DNA of 13,123 nucleotides from Pelotomaculum sp. (GTDB lineage Bacteria; Bacillota; Desulfotomaculia; Desulfotomaculales; Pelotomaculaceae), in contig DNIT01000216.1 in NCBI GenBank assembly GCA_003489345.1, positions 1 to 13,123 of the forward strand, written 5' to 3'. The notes beneath the pieces were generated by a model, which saw only the letters and a list, made by a program, of their open reading frames with translations, made no database searches and was not told where the DNA came from. The position numbers and the translations under genes are program-made. This document shows, one piece after another, positions 7,461 to 12,698 of this stretch (position 1 is its first letter; every line of letters starts with the position of its first letter).

Positions 7461-8010
7461 ATTGAACGCCTCCTTTGGTATTACCCCCGTTTTTGACTTC
7501 CTTGTTAATCTCCTGGGCGAGAACACGTCGTGCTCGATTCAGACGATATTTGAGCTTCCCAAGTTTCCATCCGGCGGCCTCGGCAGCCTCGGCCTCCGTA
7601 CACCCCATGAAATGGACGAGGACAATGGCGGTTCTCTCACCATAGGAGAGATGTCTCATAGCCTCGTCGATGAGCACCCGGCGTTCAGCCTGCAGGATAT
7701 CGTTTTTGGGACTGGCAAGGTGAATTTCGCCAATGTTTATAACAGTCTTCCGCTTACGCACTTTGTCCAATGCTGTGTTCACTAAAATGCGGTTGAACCA
7801 GCTATGGAACGCACGTACATCTTGCAGATGCTGCCGGTGTACATAGAGCTTGAAAAACGCATCCTGGGCGACCTCCTCCGCATCCTGCCGGTGTCTTAAA
7901 ATCAGCCAGCAGGTTCGTACAGCTTGCTCCCAGCTAAGCCGGAATAATTCCTCGTATGCTTGCTCATCTTTATGGCATACACGCTGAATAACTTCCTCCG
8001 GTATATCCAC
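7453..8010 (-). CDS. ECF-family RNA polymerase sigma factor
   Basis: A 185-residue ECF sigma factor. Region 2 is at about residues 15-88 (AYEELFRLSWEQAVRTCWLI, AEEVAQDAFFKLYVHR, FHSWFNRILVNTALDKVRKR). Region 4 is at about 113-165 (EAMRHLSYGERTAIVLVHFM, then AAEAAGWKLGKLKYRLNRAR). Its region 4 resembles that of the third sigma factor in this window (AAGWPLGTYKWRLARARR) more than that of the first. GTG at 8010 is preferred: GAGGGGA ends 9 bases before it, while the GTG at 8019 almost touches the ribosome binding site. Directly upstream, 16 bases from the start, ends an SLH-domain remnant, so the native promoter region may have been replaced. No convincing ECF promoter was found there. Confidence 0.92.
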   Translation of the reverse strand: MDIPEEVIQRVCHKDEQAYEELFRLSWEQAVRTCWLILRHRQDAEEVAQDAFFKLYVHRQHLQDVRAFHSWFNRILVNTALDKVRKRKTVINIGEIHLASPKNDILQAERRVLIDEAMRHLSYGERTAIVLVHFMGCTEAEAAEAAGWKLGKLKYRLNRARRVLAQEINKEVKNGGNTKGGVQYV

Positions 8011-8025
8011 TCTGTCCACTCCCCT

Positions 8026-8176
8026 CTATAAATATAGACGTAAGAAATGATGAAATCGTAGGATATGATTTAAATTTTCATAAAGTATTTTGGCGGCTTC
8101 TTGCCGAGTGATAGTCGCATTTGGATCGAAGATTCCGTTGCCCCTGCCTTCGACAATTCTCAGTGCTGTTACGTAT
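8026..8176 (-). pseudogene. C-terminal fragment of an SLH (S-layer homology) domain
   Basis: On the minus strand an open frame ending in TAG at 8026 reads ALRIVEGRGNGIFDPN followed by ATITRQEAAKILYENL. This matches the second half of an SLH repeat (G-x-G-x-F-x-P-x-x-x-I-T-R-x-E-A-A), the module that anchors proteins to cell-wall polymers. No start codon, ribosome binding site or first half of the domain is present. The match stops near 8176, where a sigma-gene fragment on the other strand begins. It is a leftover of a larger surface-protein gene. Confidence 0.6.
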
Positions 8177-8382
8177 GATAATGACCTTGTGGAAACCCGG
8201 ATAATGGCCTGGTTTACAGCCAGCCTGCGTCACGAAACCATCAAGCTAGCAAAGAAACACACGTGCGGGAACATGAACTACTCATCCTCCACGATCCAAT
8301 CAGCCGGGATGCTGAAGATGAGGTGACGGAGATGCATATATCCTTCCGCCTAGAAATTCCGGTTGTCAAATTTACATTTTAG
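8177..8382 (+). pseudogene. Frameshifted fragment of a SigO-like region-4 sigma gene
   Basis: The plus-strand frame from 8177 reads ETRIMAWFTASLRHETIKLAKKH, matching ARAIAWFLTGLRREAIRLTKKY in the intact gene at 10678-11125. About 8260 the reading shifts to another frame, REHELLILHDPISRDAEDE, matching DEHELLLLNGPAPQ of the same gene. The shift is explained by loss of about 4 bases. The helix-turn-helix part of region 4 is missing and the frame ends at the TAG at 8380-8382. It is a dead copy of the module's sigma gene. Confidence 0.65.
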
Positions 8383-8445
8383 ATTTGAGTGCCTGTCACG
8401 GTTTTTTGTTTATTGGCTAAAAACATGCCAGGAAAACTTGCTAAA

Positions 8446-8493
8446 GTAGAATTAAAGAAGGGCTGCTTTTTTTCAGCCCTTCTTTAATTCTAC
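8446..8493. terminator. Perfect 20-bp inverted repeat, likely bidirectional terminator
   Basis: The arms 8446-8465 and 8474-8493 are perfectly complementary around an 8-base T-rich loop. The core AAGAAGGGCTG/CAGCCCTTCTT is flanked by A-rich and T-rich sides, so transcripts from either direction would form a GC stem followed by a U-rich stretch. It lies 31 bases past the stop of the minus-strand lipoprotein gene and most likely ends that transcript. Confidence 0.65.
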
Positions 8494-8523
8494 AGTTTAA
8501 AAACATGTAAAGTTTTAAATCTT

Positions 8524-9195
8524 TTAGATTTCCAGTTTAATGGGTATCCCATCTATTAGAATTAAGCCGCTTGAAATTGTTATCTCTGAGTCGGGCTTTA
8601 CGTTATGCAATTCCTGCTTTTCCCCTGTATTTAAATTCATTATGGCTGCTTCGAAAATTTCGTCAAGATGTTGTGATGACCAAAAAATGTAATTATCTTT
8701 AATAAAGTATCTAAAGTGGCGACCTCCAGAATAACCACCAGTAGCTATTTCTAGTTGATTTTTATTATCAAGATTGATAGCTATTAATTTAATGTGTCCT
8801 TGATTCCAATCTTTAGCGGCCAAATATTCTTCTATTACAATCCAATTATTAGCAGGTGTAATCTTACTAACTCTAGTTAATATTTCTCTTCCGTTTTCCG
8901 CAACTGATTCTACTAAAGGTAGTTCTGTAATAAGCATTGTATCCTCTTTATTTAGCCTATAGCTGGATGAAAGATAAATAGATGTAGGTGTAATTGGGTA
9001 CGGGTATCCTTGTGTATCAGCTCCGTTATAATCAATCAGATCGAGCAGTTCACAAAAAGACCAAATAGTTTTATCATCAATAGTTGCATAAACTATATCT
9101 GGGTATGTTCTGGTCTCCGCTTTATGGGAATACGAACAACCACTTAATAAAAACAAAAAACAATATAAAAAAATTAACAAGAAAAACTTTTTCAT
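8524..9195 (-). CDS. Lipoprotein with propeller-like repeats, possibly truncated
   Basis: A 223-residue predicted lipoprotein. The N-terminus is MKKFFLLIFLYCFLFLLSGC, with an LSGC lipobox and Cys20 as the lipidated residue. The rest has strand-turn patterns like those of beta-propeller blades (IKLIAINLDNKNQLEIATGG, YFIKDNYIFWSS, AIMNLNTGEKQEL), enough for about two or three blades. A closed propeller needs more, so the gene may be cut short at its 3' end (SSGLILIDGIPIKLEI-stop) or encode a partial fold. The ribosome binding site AGGGGGG lies 6 bases before the ATG. The base composition is clearly more A/T-rich than the sigma/anti-sigma genes on either side, consistent with separate acquisition. 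I do not recognise a named family. Confidence 0.72.
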   Translation of the reverse strand: MKKFFLLIFLYCFLFLLSGCSYSHKAETRTYPDIVYATIDDKTIWSFCELLDLIDYNGADTQGYPYPITPTSIYLSSSYRLNKEDTMLITELPLVESVAENGREILTRVSKITPANNWIVIEEYLAAKDWNQGHIKLIAINLDNKNQLEIATGGYSGGRHFRYFIKDNYIFWSSQHLDEIFEAAIMNLNTGEKQELHNVKPDSEITISSGLILIDGIPIKLEI

Positions 9196-9504
9196 AACAG
9201 GCCCCCCTATTGGCTACTGATTTTAAAAATACTTTGGTTTTTCACTATATATTATGCGAGGGCATTCCGAAAATCTCAGAGCAGCCGCCCTTGACATGGT
9301 CCTCTCGCCCGTACTTCCAATGTCTAAGGGATACGCAGCTTTGCTTTGGCCTTTGCCAATCAACAATCGTTTACAAACTGGGGGAGTATATCCCTGAAGG
9401 TGCATGGAACGCCGGAGAGAAATACCGAAGCTATATTGAATTTTATGTTGAAAATGACGGAGTTCGGAAATTAAAAATTGTCACCTCCGCTCCTAAATTG
9501 CGAA
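9196..9504. other. Intergenic stretch without a supported gene
   Basis: About 310 bases upstream of the lipoprotein gene. An open frame of 102 codons crosses it on the plus strand and a 60-codon frame on the minus strand. Neither has a ribosome binding site, and neither protein reads like a known family. It presumably contains the lipoprotein promoter; only weak TATA-rich candidates near 9245-9255 are visible on the minus strand. Confidence 0.4.
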
Positions 9505-9637
9505 CCTACCTAATATGACGCAAAAAACCACCCGGACGGATGATGCAAGTGTGAATTTTTCAAAAATATATATGGAATACACTCTTGGAGCAGACGTCTG
9601 ATATATGCCCCTGCGGACCGACAGGGATGTCGCTCTC
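9505..9637 (+). repeat. Long direct repeat, copy B
   Basis: This is the second copy of the repeat at 5467-5606, starting with the same CCTACCTAATATGACGC and keeping AAGTGTGAATTTTTCAAA, ATATATATGGAA, GGAGCAGAC, ATGCCCCTGCGGAC and GATGTCGCTCTC. Relative to copy A it lacks about 25 bases before CGGATTAA, which suggests a deletion. It is followed at 9700-9735 by a possible trace of the region-2 gene tail (DLYSLIYRKV-stop) and then by hairpin copy B. Confidence 0.8.
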
Positions 9638-9750
9638 GGATTAAGGGCCACATCCCACAGGTTGTTGAAGTCCTCTGTCTTATTTCTTCTGCTGGGAAAT
9701 CACCAGACTTGTACAGCTTGATTTATAGGAAGGTCTGAAACGTGAAGCCA

Positions 9751-9818
9751 AATAAAAAACTTTTTGGGAAAGGGGTATCAAAGAGGTCCCTTTTTTTCTC
9801 TTTATACAGGCAAAGAGG
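9751..9818 (+). terminator. Conserved hairpin element, copy B
   Basis: A diverged version of the element at 5661-5724 and 10581-10642. The stem AAAGGGG/TCCCTTT (9769-9775 with 9787-9793) keeps the loop TATCAAAGAG and is followed by seven T residues and TCTTTATACAGGCAAAGAGG. The second stem pair is A-T here and C-G in the other two copies, so both sides changed together. No gene follows in the position where the others have a start codon. Confidence 0.6.
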
Positions 9819-9942
9819 TTGTTTAGTAAAGTCACGTTATTGTAGCTGGCTGAAAAATATGTAGAACTTTTTTTGTTTTCCAATCGTCTATATATTAGAA
9901 AACAAGTTAAATATAGGAAATAGAAAGAAAGAGGTGAAAATC

Positions 9943-10029
9943 ATTGGCTCTAAGATGAGTAATACATTTATTACATTACAACCTCAGTTCAGACGTTGTT
10001 TTTTGATCTATCCGTTTTCGTGTAGTTAG
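9943..10029 (+). other. Possible small ORF ahead of the split-sigma module
   Basis: AAAGAGGTG looks like a ribosome binding site but is followed by ATT (9943), not by ATG, GTG or TTG, in a frame of 28 codons. An in-frame ATG at 9955 is 19 bases away. The product from the ATG would be 24 residues (MSNTFITLQPQFRRCFLIYP and onward). It may be a leader peptide or the remains of a gene start. Expression is unsupported. Confidence 0.2.
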
Positions 10030-10060
10030 TTCCTTTTTGTCTTCCGGAGGTGGTGATGGA

Positions 10061-10363
10061 ATGCAGGATCTGTTTACCTATGCTACTCTTGGCACTCTAG
10101 CCGGTGCTGTGGCCGCGACTGTTCTGGTGGTTGATTCCATTAAAGGATTTGGTTTTTTGAAGCGTTTTTCCACTCGTTGTCTTGTGGTGGTGGTAGCTGA
10201 AGGAATCGTTTTTCTGGCCGATATCGCTGCAGGGAGTTTTAGGATAAAAAATGTCCCGCTTTGTATTCTGAATGGTTTGCTGGTGGCGGCTTCCGCCATG
10301 GGAAGCTGGCAGGTGATTCATGATCGGCTGTTCGGTGGTTCTGAAAGGGCAAAGGGAGGTTGA
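10061..10363 (+). CDS. Small three-helix membrane protein of the split-sigma module
   Basis: A 100-residue protein with hydrophobic segments at about residues 7-25 (ATLGTLAGAVAATVLVV), 37-56 (TRCLVVVVAEGIVFLADIAA) and 65-84 (VPLCILNGLLVAASAMGSW). It has a short basic loop between the first two and a charged tail. The ATG at 10061 follows GGAGG by 10 bases; the TTG further upstream lacks a site. Its stop overlaps the ribosome binding region of the next gene, so the two are probably cotranslated. Size and topology recall holins or small sigma-associated membrane proteins, but no family is recognised. A role in anchoring or signalling to the split sigma factor is speculation from context. Confidence 0.7.
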   Translation: MQDLFTYATLGTLAGAVAATVLVVDSIKGFGFLKRFSTRCLVVVVAEGIVFLADIAAGSFRIKNVPLCILNGLLVAASAMGSWQVIHDRLFGGSERAKGG

Positions 10364-10368
10364 GTACC

Positions 10369-10560
10369 TTGAAGAAAAAACCGAAGTTTCATGAGTTAGT
10401 TGTCAGGGCTAAGAGCGGTGATGAGAAGGCTGTTATTCAAATAGTTTATCGGTTAAATCCGGCAGTTAAAAAATATAGCCGCCAGTCGGGGCATTATGCT
10501 GAATGTTATTCGGATCTGGTAACTTGGTTAATAGGCGCAATTGATCAGTACCCGGCCTGA
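10369..10560 (+). CDS. RsoA/HTH_16-like sigma region-2 protein
   Basis: A 63-residue protein, FHELVVRAKSGDEKAVIQIV followed by YRLNPAVKKYSR and YSDLVTWLIGAI. This is the pattern of the N-terminal part of sigma-70 region 2 (L-x-x-x-A-x-x-G-D-x-x-A-x-x-x-x-x-x-x-x-x-P-x-x-x-x-Y) found in HTH_16 proteins and in RsoA, the small subunit that works with SigO in Bacillus subtilis. It has no region 4; that part is encoded by the next gene. TTG at 10369 has GGGAGG about 10 bases upstream and is preferred over TTG at 10360, which abuts the site. The gene is 5 bases after the membrane protein gene. The two-subunit sigma role is inferred from the pair of domains and their adjacency. Confidence 0.75.
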   Translation: MKKKPKFHELVVRAKSGDEKAVIQIVYRLNPAVKKYSRQSGHYAECYSDLVTWLIGAIDQYPA

Positions 10561-10580
10561 AAAATTTAAAAACAAAATGG

Positions 10581-10642
10581 AAAACTTTTTTTGACAGGGG
10601 GGTATCAAAAAGCCCCCCTGTTTTCTCTTTATATGGTAAGAG
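10581..10642 (+). terminator. Conserved hairpin element, copy C (attenuator candidate)
   Basis: The stem ACAGGGGGG/CCCCCCTGT (10594-10602 with 10613-10621) is perfect. It encloses TATCAAAAAG and is followed by TTTTCTCTTTATATGGTAAGAG. It lies between the region-2 gene and the region-4 gene of one module, where a terminator would separately set the level of the second subunit. The loop and the downstream block are shared with the copies at 5661 and 9751. The tail could also carry a promoter of its own. Confidence 0.7.
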
Positions 10643-10677
10643 AGTAAATTAATTTTCATGATAGGAGGTGTGAGATA

Positions 10678-11125
10678 ATGAGATCCCCCTAACGCTTCCT
10701 CTAGAGAACCTGAGCCTAATACTTTTGATCCGGAGGAAGCCCGGGCAATTGCCTGGTTTTTAACCGGCCTGCGCCGTGAAGCGATCAGACTGACTAAAAA
10801 GTACCGCCTGCTGGATGAGCATGAGCTTCTGCTCCTGAATGGTCCGGCGCCTCAAAACACTGATTCCGGCAAGCCGACCATGCTTGATGCCATTCCTGCC
10901 CTTGTGGATGTTCCCGGTGAGGCCGAAGGTATGGTATTTGTCCAGGAAGCTCTCTTGTTGTTAACGCCACAAGAGCAAAGAGTGGTACAGGCAACGATCC
11001 TGGATGGATTTACCGAGAGAGAGGCGGCCAAGAAACTGGGAATATCCCAGCCTGTGCTTCACCGCGCCAAAGAGCGTGCGTTGAACAAATTGCGGAAAGC
11101 GCTTGTCCTGAATGAGTCGATTTAA
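10678..11125 (+). CDS. SigO-like sigma region-4 protein, needs a +1 frameshift
   Basis: The ATG at 10678 has AGGAGG 9 bases upstream but reads only ATG AGA TCC CCC TAA. Shifting +1 at the CCC (to CCT, same amino acid) opens a frame of 144 further codons, giving a protein of about 148 residues: a polar front, DPEEARAIAWFLTGLRREAI, then sigma region 4 at the end (LTPQEQRVVQATILDGFTER and EAAKKLGISQPVLHRAKERA). The open frame has no ATG, GTG or TTG of its own before 10880, which would give only the 81-residue region-4 part. Region 2 is absent and is supplied in the neighbouring 63-residue gene, as in SigO-RsoA. The CCC-TAA could be a programmed frameshift site, a C-run error or a mutation. The region-4 identification is firm; the expression mode is not. 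Confidence 0.75.
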
Positions 11126-11182
11126 AACAAATCCTGGTAGAAGGAAACATTAAATTCAAAGAAGAAAATGGGGGTTTATTAT

Positions 11183-11506
11183 ATGGCATTCTTGTCTTAC
11201 AGTTTCCGTGATTTACAGAGTTATATATGGACACGGGACTCTTTTACTGTGACAAATACTGAAAATGTTGATGTTGTTCTGGTGCAATACGGCCAAACAA
11301 CAGGAGGCGCGGTCAATCTCAAATATTCGCTTGTGATCTCTCCTGACTCATTTTGGTATTGGTATGGACCGATTCAAGTCAATGGCAAATATAAAAGTAG
11401 TAGTAGAACTATCACTTTTGAAGATGTGTCTCCAGGCACTTACTATTTACTTATCGAAAATGAAGGGACTGATATTGCGATAGGAAATGGTCATATTTAT
11501 TATTAG
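11183..11506 (+). CDS. Small beta-rich protein of the sigma module (paralog 2)
   Basis: A 107-residue protein beginning MAFLSYSF, rich in aromatic, Ser, Thr and Val residues, with strand-like stretches (SFTVTNTENVDVVLVQYG, NLKYSLVIS, SSRTITFEDVSPGTYYLLIE). The last motif resembles the edge of a beta-sandwich domain (D-V-x-P-G-x-Y-x-L). There is no signal peptide, membrane helix or cysteine. ATG at 11183 has GGGGG 8 bases upstream. It follows the region-4 gene by 57 bases and is closed by a strong terminator, so it is the last gene of the module and a plausible output of the split sigma factor. A related protein ends the partial module at 5902-6207. The function is unknown. Confidence 0.75.
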   Translation: MAFLSYSFRDLQSYIWTRDSFTVTNTENVDVVLVQYGQTTGGAVNLKYSLVISPDSFWYWYGPIQVNGKYKSSSRTITFEDVSPGTYYLLIENEGTDIAIGNGHIYY

Positions 11507-11515
11507 ATAAAACTC

Positions 11516-11562
11516 ATAGCCGTGGGTATTACATTGACCCGCGGCTATATATTCTTTTTAGT
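11516..11562 (+). terminator. Strong terminator closing the split-sigma module
   Basis: A 12-bp stem with one G-U pair (11516-11527 with 11537-11548) and a 9-base loop is followed by ATATTCTTTTTAG. It lies 9 bases after the stop of the small beta-rich gene. On the minus strand the same stem is followed by GAGTTTTATC, so it may also stop transcripts from the converging anti-sigma gene. Confidence 0.8.
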
Positions 11563-11636
11563 TTCTTTTTAGGCAATGGGTTCCAATTACTTTTAGGAAA
11601 ACTATTATGGATCAGCAAGGCATAAAAGAATTTTTC

Positions 11637-12698
11637 TCAATCTAAAGAGATTTTAATTTCTTGTAACTGGGAATCAATTTGATCATTTTCAGGGAACAAA
11701 GCTGGGTTGAGCTTAAAAATAAGACATTCCGGTATGCTTTCAGGGTTTACATATACAGTCCTATATGCCCATGTTTTCATGTCTCCTTCAGCCTGATGAT
11801 CCAAAGGAGAACAACTGAGCGGTCTAAAAACACATCGCTCTCCCTTATCATCTTCAATAAAAAATGGATTACCAGGAATATCCAAATCAGTAATTGGCTT
11901 ATTTAATTCCCAATCAATAGTGGTGCTTGATGGGGCAATTTGTATTTTTCTCACCGTAAGAGTTATCTGTCCAACCGTTACCGTTTTCATTGGCAAAACC
12001 ACCTTGGTTGCCGCATCGGTATACTGCCTTGACACAGGAACCGTCAATACCCATTTTCCACGTTGATTATCAATCTGGCGAATTACTATCTGCAAGTTGA
12101 ACGTTTCCGGCAAATCATCACGGGGATAGATTTCCTCGACTCCAACATTTCCATTATCAATTCTTTCAGCTGTTCCCTGTCTCGTATTATGGATAGCTTT
12201 ACCGTCGGCATATAACTGCATATCTGCAATTAGCAAAGGTATGGAATAAGACCAAACATCTTTCAGATACCGGTCAGGTCTGGTCGTCGTTACCGTGTAT
12301 CCAATATCGATCCTCCCCTGATCATACAACACATCTGTTATGGTAACGGAAATATCTTTGTCCGTGGCCGTTAGGTTTGGTTTAGTCACGAACCCTTTAT
12401 CGATTGCATTTTGAATTCCCCTGTCTTCGACAAAATTAAACACCGCATTGATAACGGGGATTTGCTCCAGCGCCCTGGCTATGACCGGGAAAATAAAACC
12501 GGACAGGATTACAAGCCCGCCGATTACAACTACAGCAGCAAAGCTGCAACAGATTTTGCGAATTACCGCGTTCCTCTGAAAATTTGTATCCGCGGCCGTG
12601 TTGTCAAGGGCACGCTCACGAATTTTGTCCCATGGAACGGCTTGAACCGGGTAGCGGTCGCCCTCTTTATATATTTCCTGTCTGATCATTTCATCCAT
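11637..12698 (-). CDS. DUF4179-type transmembrane anti-sigma factor
   Basis: A 353-residue predicted anti-sigma factor, the third of its kind here. Residues 1-47 are cytosolic (VPWDKIRERALDN). Residues about 48-70 form a membrane helix with two cysteines at its inner edge, followed by LSGFIFPVIARALEQIPVIN, the shared juxtamembrane motif. The outer part holds a DUF4179-like stretch (ATDKDISVTITDVLYDQGRI) and a DUF5643-like end (WVLTVPVSRQYTDAATKVVL). The start at 12698 follows AAGGGG by about 10 bases and overlaps the sigma gene's end by 13 bases, indicating coupled translation; an upstream ATG at 12722 lies deeper in the sigma gene. It is convergent with the split-sigma module. The function is by family and context; the signal is unknown. 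Confidence 0.86.
   Translation of the reverse strand: MDEMIRQEIYKEGDRYPVQAVPWDKIRERALDNTAADTNFQRNAVIRKICCSFAAVVVIGGLVILSGFIFPVIARALEQIPVINAVFNFVEDRGIQNAIDKGFVTKPNLTATDKDISVTITDVLYDQGRIDIGYTVTTTRPDRYLKDVWSYSIPLLIADMQLYADGKAIHNTRQGTAERIDNGNVGVEEIYPRDDLPETFNLQIVIRQIDNQRGKWVLTVPVSRQYTDAATKVVLPMKTVTVGQITLTVRKIQIAPSSTTIDWELNKPITDLDIPGNPFFIEDDKGERCVFRPLSCSPLDHQAEGDMKTWAYRTVYVNPESIPECLIFKLNPALFPENDQIDSQLQEIKISLD

Noticed and set aside
8090..8326. Plus-strand frame of 78 codons read as one small gene
   Set aside because: Its first half is the complement of the SLH fragment and its second half is the sigma fragment, so it joins two unrelated remnants.
8389..8407. GTGCCTGTCACGG motif as the end of an insertion sequence
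   Set aside because: Only a short motif is present. No second end, transposase or further copy is visible in the window.
8446..8493. Inverted repeat as a MITE or transposon end
   Set aside because: There is one copy only, no flanking target duplication, and it sits just after a gene end where a terminator is expected.
9210..9518. Open frame of 102 codons on the plus strand
   Set aside because: It has no ribosome binding site, its composition changes midway, it runs into the direct repeat at 9505 and it resembles no family. It is more likely chance.
10591..10635. Housekeeping promoter in hairpin copy C, since TTGACA occurs at 10591-10596
   Set aside because: At 17 bases downstream the sequence is CCCCCT, and the nearest TATAT is over 30 bases away. 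The TTGACA is part of the stem.
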